Source: an uncultured Thalassotalea sp.
Lineage (GTDB): Bacteria > Pseudomonadota > Gammaproteobacteria > Enterobacterales > Alteromonadaceae
Direction: 5' to 3'
DNA length: 64,000 nt
NCBI GenBank assembly: GCA_947492575.1
Contig: CANLNK010000004.1
Span: forward strand, 62,001 to 126,000
The notes beneath the pieces were generated by a model. That model did no database searches and was not told the origin of the DNA. It was given only the letters and a program-made list of their open reading frames with translations. Position 1 is the first letter of the stretch. Each line of letters opens with the position of its first letter. Position numbers and translations under genes: made by a program. Shown here piece by piece: positions 6,932-15,522 of this stretch.

Positions 6932-9028
6932 ATGTCATATGTTGTTAACTTTGATAGCAATAACTTTAAGCCTACAGAAGATATCACCGAACCCCTTCTC
7001 AAAAGGTGGGTATTACAAACGGCAATTGAATTCGTTACGTTAAAAACTGTTGTAGAAGAGCTGGAATTTTATGGTTCAGAATTAATCAATATTTTCGGTC
7101 TCGAAAAATGGCAATCTAAAGCAGTGCCAGAGAATAAAAGACAAAAGGTTATTCAGCACATTCAAAACTTGTGGAGTAAAGCCAATCAGGCGGAACCCTC
7201 TAGCATTAAAAATAACTTCCTCTGTGAAAATATTCACTTACTAACAAAACTATTATCTTTGTCTTCTTCCGATATAAAATTATTACTTTTCACTCTATAT
7301 ATTAAAAATTTTAAGTCCTTAGAAGAAATAACTGACAAATTAGGAAGTGATATTTCTGATACTCAACTAATTAACCTTTTAGCAGGTTTGTTTTTTGAGA
7401 CTAATGACAAAATCACAGCTCTCTTATCACCTTCTAGTAAGCTACTTAGCACAGGCCTTATTGAGCTTGATAGCGACAACAGACATGTAGATAGTAAGCT
7501 AACTTTTGTTTCTTCTCGATTTTCCAATGCATTGGTATCAAGAAAACTTACGACTAACGAGATCATTAAAGAGTTTGCTTATATTTCTGCTCCAGCATCA
7601 TTATGCTTAGGGGATTATGAACATATTCAGCAGCAACTAGATATTTTACACCCGTACCTAGAACAAGCTCTAGAAACAGGAAAGCAAGGGGTTAATATTT
7701 TCATTTATGGCCCTCCTGGTACAGGTAAAACGCAACTTGCAAAAGTTTTATCTGCCACTATAGATAGTTTCCCAGTTAGTTTATACGAGATAGCATCTTT
7801 GGATATTGATAAAAAAGCCCTTACAGGTGAAGCAAGATTGAAAGCCTTAACCGCTTGTCAAAACTTCATCCAAAGTAAGCAATCCATGATACTTATTGAT
7901 GAAGTAGAGGATATTTTTAATGATTCAACACTTCTATCAAATAGCACCGCAACTGAGAGTAAAGCTTGGTTAACAACTTATTTAGAACAAAACCACTTAC
8001 CAACTATTTGGGTATCTAATACAATTTTGGGTATTGACCCAGCTTTTCTAAGGCGTTTTGACTTTATCTTGGAGTTAGATGTTCCGCCTGAACAATATCG
8101 TAAAAAAATTATTGAAAGAGAATGCGGTGGGTTGATATCAAAACAAACAATTGCAGAACTAGCTGCTCACCCTTCCCTAAGCCCTGCGGTGGTGTGCAAA
8201 GCTTCCCAAATAGTAGAAAAATTGCCTGATTGCGACATTGCTGCACGTTCGTCAGCAATTAAAATAGTGATAGATAACATGCTTGAGGCTCAAGGGCATA
8301 ATAAGTTAAAAACTCATCCCCCTACTCGTATTAATTCGTATAATCCAAAATATATCAATGCGGATATAGATTTAACTAAAACAGTCGACGGCCTAAAGCG
8401 GCACAGTGAAGGTCGCATATGTTTTTATGGTCCTCCTGGCACAGGTAAAACAGCTTTCGGGCATTACTTGGCAAAACAACTCAACAAGAAACTGTTAGTC
8501 AAAAAAGCTTCTGACTTAATTTCAATGTATGTTGGCGGAACAGAGCAAAACCTAGCAGCGGCTTTTGAGCAAGCAACGAAAGAAAATGCAGTGTTAATGC
8601 TAGATGAAGTTGACAGCTTTTTACAAGATAGGAAGCAAGCAATTCATAGCTGGGAAATAACGGCAGTAAATGAAATGCTCACTCAAATGGAGGCTTTTAA
8701 TGGTGTATTTATCGCTTCTACCAATCTAATGAGCAACCTAGACGAAGCTTCGATTAGGCGATTTGATCTAAAAGTAAAATTTAATTATCTAAACCTTCAA
8801 CAAACAGAGCAAATGTTTAATGAATACACCGAATACCTTTCGCTTGAGAAAGCCTTAAATAAAAGTGAACTAAATTGTCTCTCTAGAGTAACACCAGGTG
8901 ACTTTGCACTAATTGCTCGCAGACATAAATTCTCCAAAATGAAAACAGATGCCGAGCTATTAAGTACTCTAACCGCAGAAGTTGCATTAAAGGAAAGCCA
9001 TTCAACAAACCGAATTGGCTTTTTATAA
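6932..9028 (+). CDS. Tandem AAA+ ATPase (second copy)
   Basis: 698 residues with the same layout as the gene at 1271: a helical N-terminal region, AAA+ module 1 (Walker A G-P-P-G-T-G-K-T at 260-267, Walker B D323-E324, D-P-A-F-L-R-R-F arginine segment) and module 2 (Walker A G-P-P-G-T-G-K-T at 500-507, Walker B D558-E559, S-I-R-R-F-D segment). It ends R-I-G-F-L, echoing the I-G-F near the end of the first copy. The longer reading from TTG 6881 would start inside the operator; ATG 6932 has AGGAG at 6921-6925 and is chosen. It sits directly behind the WYL regulator, which probably controls it. No enzymatic output domain is present, so a partner protein is expected. Confidence 0.85.
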   Translation: MSYVVNFDSNNFKPTEDITEPLLKRWVLQTAIEFVTLKTVVEELEFYGSELINIFGLEKWQSKAVPENKRQKVIQHIQNLWSKANQAEPSSIKNNFLCENIHLLTKLLSLSSSDIKLLLFTLYIKNFKSLEEITDKLGSDISDTQLINLLAGLFFETNDKITALLSPSSKLLSTGLIELDSDNRHVDSKLTFVSSRFSNALVSRKLTTNEIIKEFAYISAPASLCLGDYEHIQQQLDILHPYLEQALETGKQGVNIFIYGPPGTGKTQLAKVLSATIDSFPVSLYEIASLDIDKKALTGEARLKALTACQNFIQSKQSMILIDEVEDIFNDSTLLSNSTATESKAWLTTYLEQNHLPTIWVSNTILGIDPAFLRRFDFILELDVPPEQYRKKIIERECGGLISKQTIAELAAHPSLSPAVVCKASQIVEKLPDCDIAARSSAIKIVIDNMLEAQGHNKLKTHPPTRINSYNPKYINADIDLTKTVDGLKRHSEGRICFYGPPGTGKTAFGHYLAKQLNKKLLVKKASDLISMYVGGTEQNLAAAFEQATKENAVLMLDEVDSFLQDRKQAIHSWEITAVNEMLTQMEAFNGVFIASTNLMSNLDEASIRRFDLKVKFNYLNLQQTEQMFNEYTEYLSLEKALNKSELNCLSRVTPGDFALIARRHKFSKMKTDAELLSTLTAEVALKESHSTNRIGFL

Positions 9029-9073
9029 CTTAAAGTGTAGTAGTCAAATTTTAGATTTACTTCATTAGGTTTG

Positions 9074-9091
9074 AATCAAATCTGACAGTGG
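9074..9091. repeat. Left copy of an 18-bp perfect inverted repeat
   Basis: AATCAAATCTGACAGTGG. Its exact reverse complement is at 11746-11763, enclosing a 2.69-kb block with the Rap1a-like and GIY-YIG genes. It contains the octamer TCTGACAG, which recurs at 9845, 9945, 11749 (minus) and 11781. Confidence 0.8.
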
Positions 9092-9139
9092 AAAGCAACT
9101 TTGTGCTAGAGGCGCATTGTGGTACTACCCAATTAAAGG

Positions 9140-9232
9140 GGTGATAATAGCCAGCTATAATGGTGCAGCGAAGCGGAACCGAGGAACCAAGCAAGCTATT
9201 AGCACTCCAGTTGCTATAATAACCTGTTATAC
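9140..9232. repeat. Long imperfect hairpin downstream of Rap1a-like gene
   Basis: TAATAGC near the left end pairs with GCTATAA near the right. Inner segments GGTGC / GCACTCC and GGAACC / GGAACC are also arranged as an imperfect stem. It lies directly after the stop codon of the minus-strand gene at 9234, where an integron attC site would be. Clean outer core boxes (RYYYAAC / GTTRRRY) are not both present, so this is only attC-like. Confidence 0.3.
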
Positions 9233-9233
9233 G

Positions 9234-9605
9234 TTAATTTGCGCAAGGCCATCGTTTTGCTAATGCAATAATAATTAGATCATCTTCTGAAAAATGTAAC
9301 ATTGCTGGATTAGCTTCAGTAAATTTTAAAATTACCCGTAAAGATTGAGTAACGTCCTCCATCTCCGGAGCGCAAAAAAGAGATTTATTTAGTGCTGCAT
9401 TACTAAATTTAACAGCAGATAATACCCCTTTAACTTTACCAATAAGGTGAATAGAGTCTACGAAATTTGAAGTGGTGCCATATTTAGATGGATTTTCCAT
9501 GTACTTAATAGCATTTAGGGTAGTAACGATTAAAGAGTTACCATTACCAGCAAAGGCCGAGAAATTAAATAAGTAAAGGAATATAAAAACAGCAACTTTA
9601 TACAT
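9234..9605 (-). CDS. Exported Rap1a/Tai-like protein
   Basis: 123 residues with a signal peptide ending near A-F-A-G. The mature part has a cysteine in S-L-F-C-A-P, then V-T-Q-S-L-R-V-I-L-K-F, a P-A-M-L-H segment, and a C-terminal A-L-A-K-R-W-P-C. This is the pattern of the Rap1a/Tai immunity family, periplasmic proteins that protect against type VI amidase effectors. The two cysteines probably form a disulfide. No effector gene is visible nearby, so it is either an orphan immunity protein or a family member with another role. AAGGAA precedes the ATG. The spacing and direction suggest a stand-alone gene. Confidence 0.65.
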   Translation of the reverse strand: MYKVAVFIFLYLFNFSAFAGNGNSLIVTTLNAIKYMENPSKYGTTSNFVDSIHLIGKVKGVLSAVKFSNAALNKSLFCAPEMEDVTQSLRVILKFTEANPAMLHFSEDDLIIIALAKRWPCAN

Positions 9606-10038
9606 ACTCGATAATTCCTTTTAAAGTATAAAAATTTAATAGTGCGCAGTTTGCGCATATTTCTACCTTACAGCTTATTCGCTTTTCTGAATACTACATT
9701 TTAATCAAATTAGTTAACCTTTTGCTATCTATTAAAATATTTCAAATCGGGAGAATTAGCCTAAGGAAAAAAGCGCAAATAGATCACTTTCCTGTATAAA
9801 AGGGAAAGCTGTAAACTCTGGATAAAAAAACGTATCAAAAGGACTCTGACAGTCGTATATGCTCTGAAGCTGACCTTCAAATAACTATTAATTTGTACTA
9901 GCTCATATCTGATCTTACAGTTCGATGAATAGGTTTAGACTTCATCTGACAGGCAGCTAAGAGCGAGAAGCAGGTATTGACAGTTAAAGTATTAACGACA
10001 GAATTAGCCACTCTGACAAACATCACCCTCAATATGCT
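9606..10038. other. Non-coding gap with TCTGACAG octamers
   Basis: No convincing gene. It holds TCTGACAG at 9845-9852 and 9945-9952 and a TCTGACA at 10012-10018, and two copies of the self-complementary TGCGCA (9643-9648 and 9652-9657) just upstream of the Rap1a-like gene. Confidence 0.5.
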
Positions 10039-11331
10039 CTACCGGCCAAGATAACTCAACGTGGCCTGATGTTTAGTAAACTGTAGATAATGGAGTAACC
10101 CGGCAGTTGCCTCAGATAGCTTGTCTTTTTTAAGCGCAGAGGTCATGCTAGAGCGATTCTTAAAAAAGCCCATCGCTTTGCTTAAGCCATACACTTTGAC
10201 GCTTTGTTTCGCTTGTAAGGCTGTCTGCTCAAAAAACAGGAGCGCCTCAACCGCATCGGGATAATTTTGTCGATATGTGGATGTCGACCTCTTTATTTCC
10301 TCGATCACCGCCGGCAAGTCATGTTGCTGCGTCATGCGTTTCAGCCCGGAATCTTTTGCTTTACTGAGCAACAAGGCTTTAATCTCTTGGTCGCTTCCCG
10401 ACTCAATTTGATAAGCACGACAACGAGACATCACGGTCTGCTTACTTAACCGCGTCATGCTCGCAATACGATACACGTTCAACAACTGCCCCTCATAGGT
10501 AAAATGGGCAGCATGCCTAGGAAAGCAATTACCGACACCGTTAATTGGATCCATTATCTCATCCACTAAGTTATCAATCTGCCCAATCAACAAGTTGTGA
10601 TCAAGCAACGTGATTGCTCCACTTATTTTACTTAATCTTTGCCGAATCGTTTCGATATGGGCATCAACTCGCTCAGGATTCGCCCCTGCGAGTCGCAATT
10701 TATGGCGCATATAATCCCTTACCGACATTTTCACGGTTGGCAACCACATGCCAATAGAGCCGCCAATACTTCCACCAGGTGTGGTATTCAGACTTACGAC
10801 ATCTGTCTGTTGACTTAACTCATCCATTTTCGCCGATTCAGCCTGAGCGACTGCCTTCGTGGAGGCAAAAAAATCCGAGTAGATCACCTTAACATGTTCA
10901 GTCAGGACTTGAGCTCGACCAATATAGGGCGACAATTCCTCGTAGAACCTCTTAGACTTGTAATCATCTTTCCATTCACGGTTGTGCTCTTTCATTCGCG
11001 TGTCGACCGTGCGCGTCGAGGCTCCGACGTACACAATGCGCTTCTGTTCAGGTGTGATATATTCAAACGCGTAAACATAGCCGCCTAAATCAGTTCGATT
11101 ACGCAGTGCCATATCACACACTTCCTGAAAGGTCAGCGTATCACCACTCCGCGTTTTCTGAGCTAATAACAAGGTAATGCGGTCCGTGAAGGGCTTGATA
11201 GCAAATAGGCCGTGCTCTCGCCGAGGTTCAGAGGTTGGCAGTGCAGCATGCCATGCTTTCACACGCTGATATAAGTTCCGAATAGAAGGGTAAAGACGAT
11301 CGTTTAATTGAACAGGTATCGGGGCGGCCAT
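10039..11331 (-). CDS. GIY-YIG protein with helix-turn-helix C-terminal part
   Basis: 430 residues. A GIY-YIG domain spans about 82-185: Y-V-Y at 85-87, Y-V-G at 101-103, S-T-R-T-V-D-T-R-M with the family arginine, a glutamate in A-Q-A-E-S near 165 and the closing S-L-N-T-T-P-G-G-S. Further on, F-T-Y-E-G-Q...R-L-S-K-Q-T-V-M-S-R resembles the small helix-turn-helix repeats (NUMOD type) of homing endonucleases, so DNA cleavage at a specific site is plausible. AGGAG precedes the ATG. Base composition is visibly richer in G and C than all neighbours, a sign of separate acquisition. It lies between the arms of the 18-bp inverted repeat. Confidence 0.75.
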   Translation of the reverse strand: MAAPIPVQLNDRLYPSIRNLYQRVKAWHAALPTSEPRREHGLFAIKPFTDRITLLLAQKTRSGDTLTFQEVCDMALRNRTDLGGYVYAFEYITPEQKRIVYVGASTRTVDTRMKEHNREWKDDYKSKRFYEELSPYIGRAQVLTEHVKVIYSDFFASTKAVAQAESAKMDELSQQTDVVSLNTTPGGSIGGSIGMWLPTVKMSVRDYMRHKLRLAGANPERVDAHIETIRQRLSKISGAITLLDHNLLIGQIDNLVDEIMDPINGVGNCFPRHAAHFTYEGQLLNVYRIASMTRLSKQTVMSRCRAYQIESGSDQEIKALLLSKAKDSGLKRMTQQHDLPAVIEEIKRSTSTYRQNYPDAVEALLFFEQTALQAKQSVKVYGLSKAMGFFKNRSSMTSALKKDKLSEATAGLLHYLQFTKHQATLSYLGR

Positions 11332-11809
11332 ACAGGCTCCTTATGATGAGGATAAACAGCCTTAACAACTGTATTGGTAAGGAAAGCTATCATGACTGCT
11401 TCTGAAAGGTAGTTAATATCGATGCGCACCGTCAAGATCTATTTTCTACATGATATGGCAGAGATTGATATTTGATGTAAAAGCTGGGTCTTGAACTTAT
11501 GATAAAATTATTGGACCGAATTGTAGAGCAAAGTTAGCTTTCGTCGGTGGTGTTGTTAAGTGAGATTGTGTGAAACTATTAACAATTGAGCCCGTGCCAG
11601 TAATTGCTCGTACAGTTTGCTGGCAATGTTAACGTTCAACTACTGGATTTAGTATCAGAATTTGAGTAGTGCTTACCATCATCAAAATTTACAATTAGCC
11701 GCGATTAGAAGTTAGATGTATTAACGTCGGCTATTGGCACTTTTGCCACTGTCAGATTTGATTGAGTTCTGTTATTCGAGTCTGACAGATCGAGTTAAGA
11801 CTTATTCAA
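11332..11809. other. Non-coding gap between island genes
   Basis: No open frame or RNA gene that I can support. It contains the right arm of the 18-bp inverted repeat and two of the TCTGACAG octamers (11749-11756 on the minus strand, 11781-11788 on the plus strand). Confidence 0.5.
11746..11763. repeat. Right copy of the 18-bp perfect inverted repeat
   Basis: CCACTGTCAGATTTGATT, the exact reverse complement of 9074-9091. Sequence outside the 18 bp does not match between the two ends. Confidence 0.8.
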
Positions 11810-12742
11810 TTAATTGATACTCAATTCGTCAAACAACCTGTTATGTATCGCCATATATTTCTTAAACCTTTCTATAGCAGCAACATTGTTCCACATTCTG
11901 TCTAAAGGCAACTCTAACCCGGTCTCGATTCCCAAGCTTTTGAGTGCTTCTTTATGTTCAAAAAGTGTTTCGCTAATTACCAATTCGAAGTTGCGCCCCT
12001 TTTCTTTAAAAGTTATCAGATGACGATCAAAAAGCTTATCAATATGAGCACACAGCAATAGCCCATTTGCACCATCCAGCCGTTCACTGGAGTTGTCACA
12101 TTCAGACCACGGTTTTATATGTGACGCTATTAACATAGACGGAATATCTACTAACGTTACAAAACATCGCTCCATATCCCACAATGATTTAACATTGTCT
12201 TTGAACTTTCCTTGACCTACTCTTGCTTTTACTAAACTTTCTACTTCTGTTTCATTAATAGATATTAAATCTACGATATCTTGATAAAGCATTATGTCAT
12301 GTTCGTCACCTTCTGAACGCTTAAAATTTAAGTTACTCATTTTCTCTGTTGCTACGTCATCTCCTTTTAGCATTCTTGTTGTCCATTCCATTACTTTTTC
12401 CTCTGATGTTGACTTATCAAGATCTTCAGAACATTTTTCTATCCCCTTTCTAGAAAGCTTAAGTTGATTCTGATTATTTTTATTTGCAACTAACCATTGT
12501 TTTTCAATCCAGTATTCTATTGCTCTTTTACTGCATAAAAACCTCAACAATTTCGCATCCATGTACTGATTACTTAGCTCTGACGTATTTTGAGCTATCC
12601 TGAAAGCAGCAATAGTCATGCCTTTTACTTCTTGAAGAGGTTTGCCTGTCAAGCCCAGTTGCTCCACAAGCTCTGTTTTGTTTGGATATTGTATAGTTGC
12701 ATAGAAGTTTTCTTGCAATTCCTGCACAAACAACTGATTCAT
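11810..12742 (-). CDS. HNH endonuclease (HNH_2 type)
   Basis: 310 residues. The C-terminal half carries the HNH_2 pattern: V-G-Q-G-K-F-K-D-N-V, L-I-A-S-H-I-K-P-W with H208, G-A-N-G-L-L-L with N226, and A-H-I-D-K-L-F-D with H233. This family includes many restriction-like nucleases of defence islands. The N-terminal 160 residues are helical and unassigned; they probably give target or partner recognition. GGGAGC precedes the ATG. It is the last gene of the five-gene operon, 51 bases after the DUF2130 gene, so the operon carries two different nuclease folds. Confidence 0.85.
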   Translation of the reverse strand: MNQLFVQELQENFYATIQYPNKTELVEQLGLTGKPLQEVKGMTIAAFRIAQNTSELSNQYMDAKLLRFLCSKRAIEYWIEKQWLVANKNNQNQLKLSRKGIEKCSEDLDKSTSEEKVMEWTTRMLKGDDVATEKMSNLNFKRSEGDEHDIMLYQDIVDLISINETEVESLVKARVGQGKFKDNVKSLWDMERCFVTLVDIPSMLIASHIKPWSECDNSSERLDGANGLLLCAHIDKLFDRHLITFKEKGRNFELVISETLFEHKEALKSLGIETGLELPLDRMWNNVAAIERFKKYMAIHNRLFDELSIN

Positions 12743-12793
12743 AAAATGCTCCCTCGTACTAATCTCTTAATGGGTTATGAAAATACAAACTCA

Positions 12794-14182
12794 TTAAGCA
12801 CTAATTTCTTTAAATTTAGCAGCCATTGTAGGATTATTTCTCGTCAGTTTTTTAATAGTAACATCTTGCGCCTTATCGTTAGCCAAGCGCAGATTTCTAT
12901 CTGTTCCTAACAAAGCATCCTTCGTTTTTTGCAGATGATTAATCGACTTATCAATTTCATCTATAGCTGTTTTGAACTTCCTTGAAGCTAAGTCATAGTT
13001 CTTAGCAAACGCTGATTTAAACTTATCTAAATCTTCTTCAAAGTTTGTAATATCAATATTTTGCGATTTAACCAACGCCAACTCTGTCTTATATTCCAAC
13101 GATTTTAACGAAGCATTACGCAACAATGATATTAACGAGATAAAAAACTGCGGTCTTATTACGTACATTTTGGGGTAACGATGCGAAACATCCGCAATCC
13201 CAGCGTTATAAAATTCATTGTCTGACTCTAACAGTGACACCAATACGGCATATTCACAGCCTTTCTCGTTGCGATCTTTGTCTAGCTCTTTAAAGAAATC
13301 TTCATTTCTCTTTTTAGTCGCGGTGGTATCACTTTCATTTTTCATCTCAAACATGATAGAGACAATTTCTGTTTCATTGTCATCTTTATCGATGAAGATA
13401 TAGTCACCTTTACTACCTGATCGAGCATCATTGTCTTTTTCAAAGTAAGCATTAGGAAAAGCTGTCGGGCGCAACTTGTTAAACTCAACCTCACAATGCT
13501 GCTCTAGCGTTTCCCCAACCATTTTGGTTGAAAGGCGTGCTTTCATATCTTTTAAGCGCTCAATCGCATCATCTCTATCTTTGAGCATAGTCTGATACTT
13601 ATCGGCCAATGATTTCTCAGATAGCTCTTTTTCAAGCTGAGCTTTATCTAGGCTATTTTTAAGTTCGTCTCTTTGTTTTTCGACAGTTCCAATAGCTTCG
13701 GCAATTGCTAACTTATGCGCCACATCTTTTGACTCAATTTGAGCTTTTAGGGCTTGGATTTCAGTATCTTTCTTCGCTGCACTTTCTTGAGCCGCTTTTT
13801 TTAATCGAGTTTCAACTAGTTGCAAAGAGGTCTCATTATCCTTGTTTACTTTATCTAGTTGATGTTTGAATTCATCCCTTTCTTTCTCTACATTTGATAA
13901 CGCTTCTTTAACAGCCAACTCTTGCTTTGTATCAACAGCTTCTAGTTTCGCCTGTAAGTCTTTAATCAATATATCCTTTGCTGCTTCTGCCTGTTGAATA
14001 AGACTTTTTGCTTCGCTCTTTGCCAATTTCAGCGCACTTTCTTTTTCTTTCTCTGCTAGCTTCAACCTTTCTTGTATTTGCTGTTCGAATGTCTCGTCTC
14101 GAACTTGTTTCACAATGTCAGCATATCCAGCTTCATCAATCGTAAAAGCTGTATGACAATTAGGGCAAACGATGTCATTCAT
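12794..14182 (-). CDS. DUF2130 family protein (predicted nuclease with coiled coil)
   Basis: 462 residues. It starts with a half zinc-ribbon (C-P-N-C-H at residues 5-9), followed by a very long charged coiled coil (about 20-215, rich in E-K-E-K and A-x-x-E heptads). The conserved DUF2130 domain comes next, with [19 protein letters not shown] and [10 protein letters not shown]. The D...E-x-K arrangement in that domain resembles a PD-(D/E)XK nuclease core, which is how the family is usually interpreted. AAGGA precedes the ATG. It is fourth in the operon headed by the DUF4258 gene. A structural or DNA-bridging role through the coiled coil is possible. Confidence 0.85.
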   Translation of the reverse strand: MNDIVCPNCHTAFTIDEAGYADIVKQVRDETFEQQIQERLKLAEKEKESALKLAKSEAKSLIQQAEAAKDILIKDLQAKLEAVDTKQELAVKEALSNVEKERDEFKHQLDKVNKDNETSLQLVETRLKKAAQESAAKKDTEIQALKAQIESKDVAHKLAIAEAIGTVEKQRDELKNSLDKAQLEKELSEKSLADKYQTMLKDRDDAIERLKDMKARLSTKMVGETLEQHCEVEFNKLRPTAFPNAYFEKDNDARSGSKGDYIFIDKDDNETEIVSIMFEMKNESDTTATKKRNEDFFKELDKDRNEKGCEYAVLVSLLESDNEFYNAGIADVSHRYPKMYVIRPQFFISLISLLRNASLKSLEYKTELALVKSQNIDITNFEEDLDKFKSAFAKNYDLASRKFKTAIDEIDKSINHLQKTKDALLGTDRNLRLANDKAQDVTIKKLTRNNPTMAAKFKEISA

Positions 14183-14214
14183 GATAAATCCTTCTAGTAA
14201 TATTGATAATAAAA

Positions 14215-14856
14215 TTAGATGAGTACTATTTTTTCAAAACGCTGTTCAGCGGTTTTATCCCCATAGGCAGGGTGTACTACACCGTTGTTGTACAAATTCT
14301 TTTTGCATCCTGTATCAGGGTTTTTCGTATAGGTTCTAATTCTTTTTTTAAACGCAGGGTTACTCGACCAACGAATGTTGAATGCAAAATTATTCTGAAA
14401 AAAGCAAATATCGGCATACTCTTCGATATGCTCATGAAGCCACCAAGCCAATGAGGGCCAATCATTCGTTTCTTTTAAATACGGCAGAAGTTTAGGTATA
14501 ACAATGCAAGCTGTGGCACCAATATATCCTTCACTATCCGCTCTATCCCAAATATGAGCACCACAATTTAACTGATTAGATGCGCAGTTCAATTTCTTAG
14601 TATTGCCAACTTCATTCACTTCTGAAGAGCGAAAGCCAGAGCGTATATGAATTCTGCCAAACCTATCTTGAATTGGCTCAAGTACTTTTTGGCAAAGTGA
14701 TTGTCCTGCCTCAATCGCCATATTTAGATTTTCCGGCTTGTTAACAATCCCATGACTAATCGCAACTTCCGAATATAAAAATTCTCTAAAGAAGAAGTTT
14801 TCGGATAACTGAATGCGACCAATATCTTCTAAACACTGATAAGTAGAATTACTCAT
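14215..14856 (-). CDS. Peptidase M15-like protein of unknown role
   Basis: 213 residues. The N-terminal [10 protein letters not shown], the I-R-S-G-F-R-S-S-x-V-N segment and the G-A-H-I-W-D-R-A-D segment follow the plan of M15-type D-Ala-D-Ala peptidases and phage endolysins. The metal-ligand pattern is altered, with W and R where the usual G-x-A-x-D lies, and there is no signal peptide. I recall a conserved set of cytosolic proteins with this H-I-W-D-R-x-D and A-T-A-C-x-V-x-P signature, unstudied. AAGGA precedes the ATG. It is the third gene of the operon, 9 bases after the small membrane protein. Peptidase activity is uncertain. Confidence 0.6.
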   Translation of the reverse strand: MSNSTYQCLEDIGRIQLSENFFFREFLYSEVAISHGIVNKPENLNMAIEAGQSLCQKVLEPIQDRFGRIHIRSGFRSSEVNEVGNTKKLNCASNQLNCGAHIWDRADSEGYIGATACIVIPKLLPYLKETNDWPSLAWWLHEHIEEYADICFFQNNFAFNIRWSSNPAFKKRIRTYTKNPDTGCKKNLYNNGVVHPAYGDKTAEQRFEKIVLI

Positions 14857-14865
14857 AATGTATCC

Positions 14866-15156
14866 TTACAAACGATTTTGCTCTTTTAACTGTTCCAATA
14901 TTTCTTGTTTCGAATTTTCATCGAATGGCTGATAGGTAAAGAATTTCAACCGCTCAGTATATAAAACGCGGGGCCACAAGATACTTGTTATAACATAAGC
15001 AAATATCATTAAAACTGTCATCAACCAAACATTTATTTGCTTACCATCTAATGAGCGCATAAACATTGCCTGTGCAATTGTGCTGGGCAGCAATAAAACA
15101 AATTTAGTAAATGCTATCGATAAATATCCCAGTAACCACATTTCGACTATATTCAT
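14866..15156 (-). CDS. Small membrane protein
   Basis: 96 residues with two clear transmembrane segments (about 5-33 and 43-63) and a charged cytosolic tail. I do not recognise a family. Its ATG overlaps the stop of the DUF4258 gene (ATGA), with GGGAGCG upstream, so translation is coupled. Small two-helix membrane proteins in defence operons are often membrane-disrupting effectors or anchors; that reading is inference from position only. Confidence 0.7.
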   Translation of the reverse strand: MNIVEMWLLGYLSIAFTKFVLLLPSTIAQAMFMRSLDGKQINVWLMTVLMIFAYVITSILWPRVLYTERLKFFTYQPFDENSKQEILEQLKEQNRL

Positions 15157-15422
15157 TTTCGCTCCCTTTTTAGGCGCTTATATCGGTGACCTACGGTAAT
15201 TATCAAGTCCCCTTTGGTCACCACATAAATGCGATGCATTTTCCCCAAAAGTTCATGAGGCAATTTGCCAAGCTTCAAGAGCTTTCTGGTAACCGATTTT
15301 CTAACACTGAATATCTCGCAACCTTGATGAAATTCACATTGTCCAAAATCAAGTACCGCTTCAATCTCAACTGGCTGAATGCCTCGCTGTTGCATGCGAG
15401 CATATGCATGATTTGTATACAT
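15153..15422 (-). CDS. DUF4258 family protein (RelE-fold-like)
   Basis: 89 residues of the DUF4258 type: H-A-x-x-R-M-x-Q-R-G-I at residues 5-15, a C-E-I-F-S-V-R-K strand, and a C-terminal V-V-T-K-G-D-L-I-I-T-V-G-H-R-Y-K-R. DUF4258 proteins are small basic folds related to RelE/HigB-type mRNA interferases, so RNA cleavage is possible but unproven. It lacks a paired antitoxin gene. AAAGGTGG precedes the ATG. As first gene of the five-gene operon it faces the CapW/BrxR-like regulator, with the putative operators between them. Confidence 0.7.
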   Translation of the reverse strand: MYTNHAYARMQQRGIQPVEIEAVLDFGQCEFHQGCEIFSVRKSVTRKLLKLGKLPHELLGKMHRIYVVTKGDLIITVGHRYKRLKRERK

Positions 15423-15443
15423 AACGCCACCTTTCTTGTTTGA

Positions 15444-15506
15444 ACATACATTTAATTATGTGTATATTTTTAATACATGCAACATTTGTATACATATACA
15501 TGTATA
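15444..15506. promoter_or_regulatory. Nested palindromes in the divergent regulator/operon promoter
   Basis: ACATA-8 nt-TATGT at 15444-15461, an ATACA/TGTAT pair around 15473-15491, and the perfect 12-bp palindrome TATACATGTATA at 15495-15506. The 11-mer TGTATATTTTT is also directly repeated 40 bases apart (15461 and 15501). The block fills the gap between the DUF4258 operon and the WYL regulator, as expected for an autorepressed divergent control region. Confidence 0.55.
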
Positions 15507-15522
15507 TTTTTCAGGCAGACCT

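Noticed and set aside
15436-15522. 28-residue N-terminal extension of the CapW-like regulator
   Set aside because: It would be translated through the palindromic operator block and is rich in Cys, His and Tyr unlike the family; ATG 15523 is better placed.
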